Positions 1 to 7,061 of a DNA stretch of 11,825 nucleotides are shown piece after piece. The position numbers were made by a program, and so were the translations under genes. The stretch is from Burkholderiales bacterium. Its GTDB lineage: Bacteria > Pseudomonadota > Gammaproteobacteria > Burkholderiales > Ga0077523. The notes under the pieces were generated by a model, which did no database searches, had not been told where the DNA came from, and saw only the letters and a list, made by a program, of their open reading frames with translations. Every line of letters begins with the position of its first letter. The first letter of the stretch is position 1. The stretch spans positions 1-11,825 of the forward strand of contig JALORJ010000039.1 in NCBI GenBank assembly GCA_025459035.1. Direction: 5' to 3'.

Positions 1-1236
1 GGGCGCTTCGCCGCGCGGGTTGTCGCTGGTGACGATCGCGAGATCGGCGAACTGCGTCGCGGCCGCGCCCATCAGCGGGCGCTTGCCCGGATCGCGCTCG
101 CCGCCGCAGCCGAACACGCACACCAGGCGCCCGTGCGCCGGCAGCACGCCGCGCAGCGTGCGCAGCACCTGCTCGAGCGCGTCGGGGGTGTGGGCGTAGT
201 CGACGACGACCAGCGGGCGCCCCGGAGCGCGCAGCAGCTCGAGCCGCCCCGGCACCGGCGTCACCTGCGCCAGCGCGTCGCAGGCGGCGTCGAACGGCAC
301 GTCGGCCGTCACGAGCACGCCCAGCACGCCCAGCAGGTTGCTCACGTTGAAGGTGCCGAGCAGCTGCCGGTTCTCGACCGTGCGGACGCCCCACGGCGAG
401 CGAATCTCGAGACGCAGCCCGCGCGCCGACAGGTCGATCGCGTGCGCCGCGATGTCGCCGCGGCCGAGGCCGTAGCCCAGCACGCGCACGCGGTCGCGGT
501 CGATGCGCGTCGCGAGTGTCTCGCTGAACGGATCGTCGACGTTGAGCACGGCGGCGCGCAGTTCCGGGCGCACGAACAGCTTCGCCTTGGCGTCGCCGTA
601 CGCCTGCATCGTGCCGTGGTAGTCGAGGTGGTCGCGCGTCAGGTTGGTGAAGAGCGCGGTGGCGAACGCGGTGCCGTCGACGCGGTCCTGGTCGAGCGCG
701 TGCGACGACACCTCCATCGCCACGGCCTGCGCGCCGGCGTCACGCACGCGCGCAAGCGTCGCCTGCAGCGCAGCGGCATCGGGCGTGGTGTGGGTCGCCG
801 GTTCGAGCGCATCGGGGAAGCCGTTGCCGAGCGTGCCGATCACTGCGGCGCGCCGGCCGCTGCGCTGCAGACAGCGCGCGATCCAGTGGCTGCACGAGGT
901 CTTGCCGTTGGTTCCGGTGACCCCGGCGATCCACAGCGATCGCGACGGCTGCCGGTACACGTGCGCGGCGAGCGCGCCGACGTGGCGATGCAGGTCCGGC
1001 ACCGCGCGCTGCGGCACGCGCAGCGTGGCCGGCCATTCGAAGCCGCCGGCTTCCCACAGCACGGCCACGGCACCGGCGGCGACCGCCTGCGCGACGTGGG
1101 TGCGGCCGTCGTCGCGCGCGCCGGGCACGGCGACGAACACATCGCCGGGCTGCACGCGACGGCTGTCGGTGGTCAGGCCCCGCACCGGCACGCCGAGCGT
1201 GTCGAGCCAGCCCGGGTCGAAGGCCGGCGTGCTCAC
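1..1236 (-). CDS. murE: UDP-N-acetylmuramoyl-L-alanyl-D-glutamate--2,6-diaminopimelate ligase, partial (C-terminus beyond left edge)
   Basis: Cytoplasmic Mur ligase that adds the third residue of the peptidoglycan stem peptide to UDP-MurNAc-L-Ala-D-Glu using ATP. The first 412 residues are in the window; the family is usually about 490-510 residues, so the end is missing. Visible are the N-terminal nucleotide-binding segment (LTTDSRRVQPGDVF, about 21-34), the ATP-binding P-loop VTGTNGKTS (about 106-114, Lys112) and DNPR at about 405-408, which in this family recognises meso-diaminopimelate rather than lysine. The start is a GTG whose GTGA overlaps the ftsI stop by 4 nt; no ATG fits as well. 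It is the last visible gene of the mraZ-led cluster and is expected to be translated by coupling to ftsI. The identification is secure; only the alternative start codon is inferred. Confidence 0.96.
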   Translation of the reverse strand, partial: MSTPAFDPGWLDTLGVPVRGLTTDSRRVQPGDVFVAVPGARDDGRTHVAQAVAAGAVAVLWEAGGFEWPATLRVPQRAVPDLHRHVGALAAHVYRQPSRSLWIAGVTGTNGKTSCSHWIARCLQRSGRRAAVIGTLGNGFPDALEPATHTTPDAAALQATLARVRDAGAQAVAMEVSSHALDQDRVDGTAFATALFTNLTRDHLDYHGTMQAYGDAKAKLFVRPELRAAVLNVDDPFSETLATRIDRDRVRVLGYGLGRGDIAAHAIDLSARGLRLEIRSPWGVRTVENRQLLGTFNVSNLLGVLGVLVTADVPFDAACDALAQVTPVPGRLELLRAPGRPLVVVDYAHTPDALEQVLRTLRGVLPAHGRLVCVFGCGGERDPGKRPLMGAAATQFADLAIVTSDNPRGEAP

Positions 1237-3038
1237 GCGCCCTCCGCACGGGTCGACACGAGCCGCGGCGCGGCGTCGGGCGCGACGAACGGCGGCAGCG
1301 TCGGGGCGACCGGGCCGGCGCTCTTCAGCGACGCGTCGTCCGGCGCGACGCCCAGCATGCGCAGCGCACCGCCCATCACCTTCGCGAACACCGGCGCCGC
1401 GACCTGACCGCCGTAGTGCTCGCCAGCCGACGGCTCGTCGATCATCACCGCGACCACCAGCCGCGGTGCAGTGGCGGGCGCGAAGCCGACGAACGACGCG
1501 ATGTAGCGGTTGGACGCGTAGCGCCCGTTGACGACCTTGTACGCGGTGCCGGTCTTGCCGCCGACCGAGAAGCCCGGTACCTGGGCGCGCGTCGCGGTGC
1601 CGCCGGGCTGCGTGACGAGCTGCAGCATGCGGCGCATCGCTTCGGCCGTGCTCGCCGAGATCACCGGCACACCGGCCACCGGCGTGTCGCGCCGCACCAG
1701 CGTCACCGGCAGCAGCGCGCCGTCGTTGCAGAACACGGTGTACGCCCGCGACAGCTGCATCAGGCTCACGGCCATGCCCTGGCCGTAGCTGATCGTCGCC
1801 TGCTCGATCGGCAGCCAGCGCGCCGGATCGCGCAGGCGACCGCCGATCTCCCCGGGAAAGCCCGAGCGCGGCGCCGAGCCCAGCCCTGCGCCCGACAGCA
1901 CCTGCCAGAGCGCGTGCGCGCCGAGGCGCTGCGCGATGCGCACCGTGCCGACGTTCGACGAGCGCTGGATCACTTCCTCGACCGTCAGGTCGCCCGGCGG
2001 CGCGTGCGCGTCGCGGATCGTGCGGTTGCCGACGGTGATCACGCCGCCCGAGGTGGCGATACGCGTGGCTGGCGAGATCAGCCCGCGGTCGACAGCCGCG
2101 GCGATCGTGAACGGCTTGATCGTCGAGCCCGGCTCGAACAGGTCGACCATCGTGCGGTTGCGCCGATGCTCCGGATCGCCGTCGTTGCGGTTGTTGGGGT
2201 TGAACGTCGGCGTGTTGGCCATCGCCAGCACTTCGCCGGTGCGCGCGTCGAGGACGACCACGCCACCGGCGCGCGCCTTGTTCGCGGTGACCGCGGCGCG
2301 CAGTTCGCGCCACGCGAGGTACTGCAGCTTGAGGTCGATCGACAGCGCGAGGTCGCGGCCCTGCTGCGGCGCGCGCACCGCGGCGACATCCTCGATCGCG
2401 TGGCCCTTGCGGTCCTTCACCACCCGCCGGCTGCCCGGATGGCCCGACAGCCAGTCCTGGTACGCGAGCTCGAGGCCTTCCTGGCCGTGGTCGTCGAGAT
2501 CGGTGAAGCCGACCAGATGGGCCGTGACGTCGGCGGCCGGGTAGTAGCGACGGAACTCGGGCTCGACCGTGATGCCCGGCAGGCCGAGCTTCTGCACCTG
2601 CTGCCCGACCTCGGGCTCGAGCTGCCGGCGCAGCCAGACGAAGCCGCTGCGACGCGTCTCGTGGTCGGCCGGCGCGGCGACGAACGGCAGCTTGCGGTCG
2701 AGCTCGGCGCGCGGCACGCCGAGCAGCGGCGCCAGCGCCGTGCGCTGAGCGTCGGACAGTGTCGCGCGCGACGGATCGGCCGCCACCGAGAGCAGCGGGG
2801 TCGACTTCGCGAGCACCTCGCCGTTACGGTCGACGATCGTGCCGCGATGCGCGGGGATGGTGCGGTTCTCGACAGCCGCGCGCTCGCCCTTGCGCTGCAG
2901 GAAGCCGCTGTCGAAGCCCTGCAGCCAGGCGGCACGGCCGGCCAGTCCGCCGAAGCCCGCGAGCAGCAGCACGACGACGAAGCGCGTGCGCCACACCGGC
3001 AGGCGCAGCGACAGCTGCGGATGGCGGTCGGGGCTCAT
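1233..3038 (-). CDS. ftsI: Penicillin-binding protein 3, division-specific peptidoglycan transpeptidase
   Basis: Septal peptidoglycan D,D-transpeptidase of the divisome, anchored in the inner membrane with its catalytic domain in the periplasm. It is 601 residues, normal for the family. There is a short cytoplasmic N-terminus, one membrane anchor at about residues 18-37, a PBP dimerisation/pedestal domain (RGTIVDRNGEVLA at about 65-77) and a transpeptidase domain with all three active-site motifs: STIK (Ser305 nucleophile, Lys308), SSN (360-362) and KTGT (495-498). The open frame extends further upstream, but the start chosen is the ATG at 3038, which overlaps the ftsL stop as ATGA and gives the expected short N-terminus before the membrane anchor. 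The C-terminal 40 or so residues are Pro/Ala-rich and poorly conserved in such proteins. Confidence 0.97.
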   Translation of the reverse strand: MSPDRHPQLSLRLPVWRTRFVVVLLLAGFGGLAGRAAWLQGFDSGFLQRKGERAAVENRTIPAHRGTIVDRNGEVLAKSTPLLSVAADPSRATLSDAQRTALAPLLGVPRAELDRKLPFVAAPADHETRRSGFVWLRRQLEPEVGQQVQKLGLPGITVEPEFRRYYPAADVTAHLVGFTDLDDHGQEGLELAYQDWLSGHPGSRRVVKDRKGHAIEDVAAVRAPQQGRDLALSIDLKLQYLAWRELRAAVTANKARAGGVVVLDARTGEVLAMANTPTFNPNNRNDGDPEHRRNRTMVDLFEPGSTIKPFTIAAAVDRGLISPATRIATSGGVITVGNRTIRDAHAPPGDLTVEEVIQRSSNVGTVRIAQRLGAHALWQVLSGAGLGSAPRSGFPGEIGGRLRDPARWLPIEQATISYGQGMAVSLMQLSRAYTVFCNDGALLPVTLVRRDTPVAGVPVISASTAEAMRRMLQLVTQPGGTATRAQVPGFSVGGKTGTAYKVVNGRYASNRYIASFVGFAPATAPRLVVAVMIDEPSAGEHYGGQVAAPVFAKVMGGALRMLGVAPDDASLKSAGPVAPTLPPFVAPDAAPRLVSTRAEGA

Positions 3039-3448
3039 CGCGCGGGCACCGTGACGGCGACCGGCACGGCACCCACCGGCGCGCGCGGCGCGGCAGGCGC
3101 CGGTCGGGCGGGCGCGGATCGGGCGGGCGACGCGGCGCGCGGCGCGGCCGGCGCGGCGACCCCCGGCGCGGTCGGCGCGATCGGCGCACCGGCACCGGCC
3201 ACGCGGACGCGATCGGGCGCCGGCACCTGCATGCCGAGCGCGTCGACGGCGACCTGCTCGATACGCGTGTGCATCGCCCACGTGCCCTGCTCGATCTGCA
3301 GCCGGCCGTAGTCCTCGTCGAGCTGCTTCTGCGCCTCGCGCGCGCGCTCGAGCTCGACGAAGCGGCTGCGCGCCTCGTGGCGCGCGGTCACCGTGCCGAG
3401 CGCGGCGGCGGCCACGAGCCCGAGCAGGACGAGGTCGATGCGGTTCAT
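3035..3448 (-). CDS. ftsL: Cell division protein FtsL, with an Ala/Pro-rich C-terminal tail
   Basis: Small bitopic divisome protein that forms a complex with FtsB and FtsQ and helps activate FtsW/FtsI. It is 137 residues: a membrane segment right at the N-terminus (about 5-20), then a periplasmic coiled-coil-like stretch rich in Glu, Arg, Gln and Leu (about 24-60), then the conserved RIEQVAVDALGMQVPAPDRV segment (about 62-81). The last 50 or so residues are almost only Ala, Pro, Arg and Val, longer than the usual FtsL of about 90-120 residues. The position between rsmH and ftsI is diagnostic. Its ATG overlaps the rsmH stop (ATGA) and its TGA overlaps the ftsI start. FtsL diverges quickly, so identity rests on position plus topology. 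Confidence 0.92.
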   Translation of the reverse strand: MNRIDLVLLGLVAAAALGTVTARHEARSRFVELERAREAQKQLDEDYGRLQIEQGTWAMHTRIEQVAVDALGMQVPAPDRVRVAGAGAPIAPTAPGVAAPAAPRAASPARSAPARPAPAAPRAPVGAVPVAVTVPAR

Positions 3449-4389
3449 CGCGCCTCGGCGACCCGCAGACGGGCCGACCGCGCCCGCGGATTGGCGGCGA
3501 TCTCGGCGGCGCTCGCGGTGACGGAGCGGCCGACCAGGCGCATGCGCGGCGGCGCGATGTCGGCGGCGCGGACCGGCAGCCGCGGCGGCAGCGGCGGCGG
3601 CGAGCTCATCTCGCGCATGAACCGCTTGACGATGCGGTCCTCGAGCGAGTGGAACGAGATCACGGCGAGGCGCCCGCCCGGGCACAGCCGTGCCGCCGCA
3701 GCCGGGAGCACTACTTCCAGCTCCTCGAGCTCCTGATTGACGTGAATCCGTAGAGCCTGAAAGGTGCGCGTCGCCGGGTCCTGGCCTGGCTCGCGCGTGC
3801 GGACGGCGGCTGCCACGAGTGCGGCAAGTTCTCGCGTGCCGCGGACAGGCCCTCGGGCCCGAGCTGCAACAAGCGCACCTGCAATCTGCTGAGCAAACCG
3901 TTCTTCGCCATGGCGTCGAATCACCTCCCCGATGTCCCGCTCTTCGGCCCTCGCGAGCCAGTCCGCCGCGGATTCCCCGCGGGTCGGATCCATGCGCATG
4001 TCGAGCGGTCCGTCGCGGCGGAAGCTGAAGCCGCGGACGGGATCGTCGAGCTGCGGTGACGACACCCCCAGATCGAGGAGCACCCCGTCGACGCGATCGA
4101 TCGCGGCGGCATCGAGCACGGCCTCGAACCGCCCGAAGTTCGCGTGCACGCACGTGAACCGCGGGTCCTCGATCGCGGCGGCGGCCGTGACGGCCTCCGG
4201 GTCGCGATCCATCGCGAACAGCCTTCCCGCGGGCTCCAGGCGTTCCAGGATTCCGCGGCTGTGGCCGCCCCGTCCGAACGTCGCGTCGACATAGATGCCG
4301 TCGCGACGACCGATCAGTGCTTCCAGCGCCTCGTGCAGGAGGACCGGGACATGCGTGCCCGGCGCCCCCCCGCCGCTCGGCGCGGTCAC
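3445..4389 (-). CDS. rsmH: 16S rRNA (cytosine(1402)-N(4))-methyltransferase RsmH (MraW)
   Basis: SAM-dependent methyltransferase that modifies C1402 of 16S rRNA in the small-subunit decoding centre. It is 314 residues, the usual length. The opening HVPVLLHEALEAL (about 13-25) and the SAM-binding loop DATFGRGGHS (about 35-44) are family signatures, as are DGVLLDLGVSSPQLD, GFSFRRDGPLDMRMD, TFQALRIHVNQELEELE and AVISFHSLEDRIVKRFM further on. The frame stays open upstream to about 4926, but that part crosses mraZ in another frame; the GTG at 4389 fits the family N-terminus and overlaps the mraZ stop as GTGA. It is the second gene of the cluster and probably translationally coupled to mraZ. Confidence 0.97.
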   Translation of the reverse strand: MTAPSGGGAPGTHVPVLLHEALEALIGRRDGIYVDATFGRGGHSRGILERLEPAGRLFAMDRDPEAVTAAAAIEDPRFTCVHANFGRFEAVLDAAAIDRVDGVLLDLGVSSPQLDDPVRGFSFRRDGPLDMRMDPTRGESAADWLARAEERDIGEVIRRHGEERFAQQIAGALVAARARGPVRGTRELAALVAAAVRTREPGQDPATRTFQALRIHVNQELEELEVVLPAAAARLCPGGRLAVISFHSLEDRIVKRFMREMSSPPPLPPRLPVRAADIAPPRMRLVGRSVTASAAEIAANPRARSARLRVAEAR

Positions 4390-4829
4390 AACGAGAAGTG
4401 CTCCAGCCCGGACGGCGCCCCGGGCGGAAGCGACCCGAGCTGCTCCATCTGCGCGTCCCACGCGTCGACGTCCCACAGCTCGAAGTGCGTGCCCTGGCCG
4501 ATCAGCATCACCTGCTTGTCGATGCCCGCGTAGCGACGCAGCTCCGGCGACACCAGCAGCCGACCCGCCGAATCGAGCGACTGCTCGGCGGCGTAGCCGA
4601 TGAGCGCGCGCTTCCACCGCGACGCGATCGGATCGAACGACGAGAACTTCATCACCTCGGCGCTGCGCGGGATCCACACCGACTCCGGGTACAGCAGCAC
4701 GCAGCGCACGGGATGGGCGGTCAGCACCACCCGGTCGTCCGGGTTCGGCTGCAGCGCGGCGCGGTGCTTCGTGGGCACGGCGAGCCGGCCCTTCGCGTCG
4801 AGACTGAGTTGTGCCGCGCCCTGGAACAT
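4386..4829 (-). CDS. mraZ: Transcriptional regulator MraZ
   Basis: DNA-binding protein of the SpoVT/AbrB-like superfamily that assembles into rings and, in other bacteria, binds repeats in its own promoter to regulate the dcw cluster. It is 147 residues, normal length. The two tandem MraZ domains each carry the DxxGR signature: DAKGR at 11-15 and DSAGR at 86-90. FQGAAQLSLDAKGRLAVP and SLDSAGRLLVSPELRRYAG are typical. The ATG at 4829 is preceded by an AGGCGG ribosome-binding site (4834-4839). It is the first gene of the cluster; four candidate MraZ boxes and a promoter lie 60-125 nt upstream, consistent with autoregulation. Confidence 0.97.
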   Translation of the reverse strand: MFQGAAQLSLDAKGRLAVPTKHRAALQPNPDDRVVLTAHPVRCVLLYPESVWIPRSAEVMKFSSFDPIASRWKRALIGYAAEQSLDSAGRLLVSPELRRYAGIDKQVMLIGQGTHFELWDVDAWDAQMEQLGSLPPGAPSGLEHFSL

Positions 4830-4833
4830 CGAT

Positions 4834-4839
4834 CCGCCT
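4834..4839 (-). promoter_or_regulatory. Ribosome-binding site of mraZ
   Basis: On the minus strand AGGCGG lies 4 nt before the mraZ ATG. It supports the start at 4829 and shows that mraZ, unlike the downstream genes of the cluster, has its own initiation signal outside a coding region. Confidence 0.6.
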
Positions 4840-4890
4840 GTCGTCCGCCCCCGGAACCGGCCACGAGGACCGTCCGAATTGGAGAAGTTT

Positions 4891-4930
4891 CACCCCTTCT
4901 CTCCACTTTCTCCAACTTTTTCCCACTTTA
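4891..4930 (-). promoter_or_regulatory. Four tandem 10-bp MraZ boxes (operator of the dcw cluster)
   Basis: On the minus strand the stretch reads as four consecutive 10-mers: TAAAGTGGGA, AAAAGTTGGA, GAAAGTGGAG and AGAAGGGGTG. They share a GTGGR-like core at exact 10-bp (one helical turn) spacing, with the match weakening toward the gene. The known MraZ operator is an array of TGGGA-type repeats at 10-bp spacing upstream of mraZ, so family and position fit. The first repeat overlaps the -10 element of the predicted promoter, so binding would be expected to hinder transcription. The repeats are seen directly; the binding is inferred. Confidence 0.85.
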
Positions 4931-4954
4931 TGACACCGAATCTTCGAGGGTCAA
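4927..4954 (-). promoter_or_regulatory. Predicted sigma-70 promoter of the mraZ-led cluster
   Basis: On the minus strand there is a TTGACC -35 element (4949-4954), a 16-nt spacer and a CATAAA -10 element (4927-4932). This is close to the sigma-70 consensus and stands out in a very GC-rich region. Transcription would start near 4920, giving a leader of about 90 nt before mraZ. The -10 element overlaps the first MraZ box. Confidence 0.7.
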
Positions 4955-5092
4955 GCCGCGCAGGCGCTTTTTTCCCTCTGCGACAACGACTTATGTCGTG
5001 ATCCCGAGACAGGACTCGAACAAGGCGCATCAATAAGAATCAAGGCATTGGCCGCGATTCATGAAGTCGCTTGTGAGCAGTGGGGCCGTCGA

Positions 5093-5120
5093 CCGGCGGA
5101 CGCGGGTCGCACGCCGCCGG
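5093..5120 (-). repeat. Inverted repeat 3' of rnpB
   Basis: Perfect 7-bp arms CCGGCGG (5093-5099) and CCGCCGG (5114-5120) separated by 14 nt, about 40 nt downstream of the rnpB 3' end on the minus strand. It could fold in RNA, but no U-run follows, so it is not a convincing intrinsic terminator. Beside it, at 5119-5137, the plus strand has four GGG runs with loops of 1, 5 and 1 nt, a canonical G-quadruplex pattern. Confidence 0.4.
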
Positions 5121-5361
5121 GCGGGTGACCGGGCGGGTGGAAACGGTGGGAAAACGGGGGCGAAGTCGGCCTGTAAGCCGGGTTCTGTGCGGCGGCCTTG
5201 CGGCCGCCGTGACAGTCATTCCTCTGGGACGCCGGTTACCCGACGCCTCTAGCAACCTACCCGGGAGCCGCGCGGGCCACGCCATCGCTCCCTGTCTGGT
5301 CTTGCACCGGATGGGGTTTGCCAGCCCCGCGCGTCACCGGCGGGGCGGTGGGCTCTTACCC

Positions 5362-5403
5362 CGGCCGGACCCTGCGGCCCGACCGCGTGCTGCAGGCAGC
5401 ACG
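5362..5403 (-). other. Two extra hairpins in the P13 region of RNase P RNA
   Basis: Minus-strand hairpins at 5386-5403 (7-bp stem, CCUG loop) and 5362-5385 (10 bp including G-U pairs, GCAG loop) stand back to back between the 5' part of P13 and the conserved GGTAAGAG segment. In the usual type A RNA this part is a single short stem-loop. Helix naming is by comparison with the remembered E. coli RNA. Confidence 0.7.
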
Positions 5404-5464
5404 CACCATTTCAACCTTGCCTGTGCCCGGGACGGCGGGCCATCGGCGGTGTGTTTTCTGTTGC

Positions 5465-5569
5465 GACCGACGCGGTGCCTCGCTCGGGGCCACGCATGCG
5501 TCGCCGCATCCGCGCCATCCCGGCGCCCCGGCCGAAGCGGCCGCGCCTGTCCCCTCCCTCTCGGGAGAG
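5465..5569 (-). other. 105-nt hairpin-rich insertion in the RNase P RNA specificity domain
   Basis: In typical type A RNAs ACGGAAAGU (after P9) runs almost directly into the GCCACAGAAAACA segment. Here 105 nt separate ACGGAAAGT from GCAACAGAAAACA. The insert folds locally, 5' to 3': a stem starting at the flanking GU with a GAGA loop, a GGCGC/GCGCC stem with an inner GGCC/GGCC pair, and an AUGCG/CGCAU stem with a GCGA loop. Two of the loops are GNRA type. The core sequences on both sides are intact, so the RNA should remain functional. Confidence 0.75.
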
Positions 5570-5604
5570 ACTTTCCGTCGCCTCGCGGCGCCCGGCCGTT
5601 GGCC

Positions 5605-5637
<33 letters not shown>

Positions 5638-5685
5638 TGGGCACCCCAGGTGCACAGCGACTGTCCGGCCGACTTCGCGGCGCCG

Positions 5686-5691
5686 ATTGTC
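5686..5691 (-). promoter_or_regulatory. Putative -10 element of rnpB
   Basis: GACAAT on the minus strand, 9 nt before the predicted RNA 5' end at 5676. Spacing fits a -10 element and it is AT-rich against the surroundings. I see no good -35 hexamer. Confidence 0.45.
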
Positions 5692-5769
5692 ACCGCGATC
5701 GCGCGCCGGCGCAGCCCGATCGCGCGGCGCAGGGGCCCGCGTGCGCGCGATCCGTCGCGGGTCGACACC

Positions 5770-5775
5770 TATACT
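5770..5775 (+). promoter_or_regulatory. Putative -10 element of the MFS/NYN gene pair
   Basis: TATACT matches the -10 consensus at five of six positions and lies 35 nt before the MFS start codon, in the divergent region shared with rnpB. No clear -35 element is visible, so this is tentative. Confidence 0.4.
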
Positions 5776-5810
5776 GGCCCGCTTCACACCGCCCGCGAGA
5801 ACCGTCGCCG

Positions 5811-7058
5811 ATGTCGTCTGCCGCCCTGCCGTCCCCCTCGCTGCGCGCAGACGCGCAGGTGATCGGCCTCGTGGGGGTCGCGCATGCGGTCTCCCACTTC
5901 TTCCACCTGATCGTCGCGCCGCTGTTTCCGTGGCTCGCCACCGACTTCGCGCTGTCGCACGTCGAGCTCGGTCTGCTGATGACGATCTTCTTCGCGGTGT
6001 CGGGCACCGGGCAGGCGCTGGCCGGCTTCGTCGTCGACCGGGTCGGCGCCTACCCCGTGCTGCTGGCCGGGGTCGCGCTGCTCGCGGTCGCGGCGATCGT
6101 GCTGGCCTTCGCGCCGAACTACCCGGTGCTGCTCGTCGGCTGCGCGATCGCCGGGGCCGGCAACAGCGTCTTCCATCCGTCCGACTACACGCTGCTCGGC
6201 AAGCACGTCAGCCGACCGCGCATGGCCCACGCGTTCAGCGTGCACGGCCTCACCGGCACGCTGGGCTGGGCGATCGCGCCGCTGTTCCTGGTCGGGATCG
6301 CGCACCACGCCGGCTGGCGCACCGCGCTGTTCGGCGCGGCCTGCGTCGCGGTGGCGGTGCTCGCCGCGCTGGCGCTCGCGCATCGCGTGCTCGACGACCG
6401 CCGCCTTGCATCCGCGCCCGGCGCGAAGAGCGCCGACGGCGGCGCCCCCGCCAACGCGCTGGGCTTCCTGCGGCTGCCCGCGGTGTGGCTGTGCTTCGCG
6501 TTCTTCGCGATCACCGCGATGTCGCTCGGCGGCATCCAGAGCTTCGCGCCGCTCGCGCTGCACGAACTGGTCGACGCCCCGCTCGCGCTCGCGACCGGCG
6601 CGATCACCGCCTACATGCTGGCGAGCGCGACCGGCACGGTGGTCGGCGGTTTCGTCGCGGCGCGCGTCGCGCAGCACGAGCGCGTGATCGCCGCCGCCAT
6701 GCTCGCCGCTGCCACGATGTCGCTCGTCGTCGCGAGCGGCGCCGTGCACGACGCCTGGCTCGTGCTGCCGTTCGCGGTGATGGGCGCGGGGGCCGGCATC
6801 ACGGGCCCGTCGCGCGACCTGCTGGTGCGCGCGGCCGCCCCGGCCAACGCGACCGGCCGCGTGTTCGGCGTCGTCTACTCCGGGCTCGACATCGGCCTGG
6901 CCGTGTCGCCGGTGATCTTCGGCGCGCTGATGGACGGCGGGCACATCGGCGCCGTGTTCGTGATGATCGGCGTGTTCCAGGCCGGTGCGCTGGTGACGGC
7001 GCTGGGCGTGGGGCGCGAGAGGCGCGCCGCGCCAGCCGTCGCGATGCGGAGCGCCTGA
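5811..7058 (+). CDS. Major facilitator superfamily transporter
   Basis: A 415-residue inner-membrane protein with a pattern of about 12 hydrophobic segments in two halves and a charged central loop (near residues 194-216), as expected for a secondary MFS transporter. Motif-like features are the GFVVDRVGAYPVLLAGVAL loop after the second hydrophobic stretch (MFS motif A position), and GAGNSVFHPSDYTLL with the following HGLTGTLGWAIAPLF, which resemble the fosmidomycin-resistance-like branch. Substrate cannot be told from sequence. The frame is open far upstream through rnpB, but the ATG at 5811 gives the natural N-terminus ahead of the first membrane segment. The next gene starts 3 nt after its stop, so the two are likely one transcript. 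Confidence 0.88.
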   Translation: MSSAALPSPSLRADAQVIGLVGVAHAVSHFFHLIVAPLFPWLATDFALSHVELGLLMTIFFAVSGTGQALAGFVVDRVGAYPVLLAGVALLAVAAIVLAFAPNYPVLLVGCAIAGAGNSVFHPSDYTLLGKHVSRPRMAHAFSVHGLTGTLGWAIAPLFLVGIAHHAGWRTALFGAACVAVAVLAALALAHRVLDDRRLASAPGAKSADGGAPANALGFLRLPAVWLCFAFFAITAMSLGGIQSFAPLALHELVDAPLALATGAITAYMLASATGTVVGGFVAARVAQHERVIAAAMLAAATMSLVVASGAVHDAWLVLPFAVMGAGAGITGPSRDLLVRAAAPANATGRVFGVVYSGLDIGLAVSPVIFGALMDGGHIGAVFVMIGVFQAGALVTALGVGRERRAAPAVAMRSA

Positions 7059-7061
7059 GCC

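Noticed and set aside
133..3311. Long plus-strand open frames opposite murE and ftsI
   Set aside because: They are Arg/Ala/His-rich shadows of the real minus-strand genes caused by high GC, with no domains or ribosome-binding sites.
4390..4926. An open extension of the rsmH frame upstream across mraZ
   Set aside because: It is antifunctional high-GC open frame over mraZ in another frame; the family N-terminus begins right after the GTG at 4389.
4999..5026. A tRNA-T-arm-like string on the minus strand (GTTCGAGTCC followed by TGTCTCGGGATCA)
   Set aside because: The bases on each side do not pair as a T-stem, and no anticodon or D arm is found upstream, so it is not a tRNA and not a convincing attachment-site remnant.
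5093..5120. An intrinsic terminator for rnpB
   Set aside because: A stem is possible but the loop is 14 nt and no T-run follows, so it was kept only as an inverted repeat.
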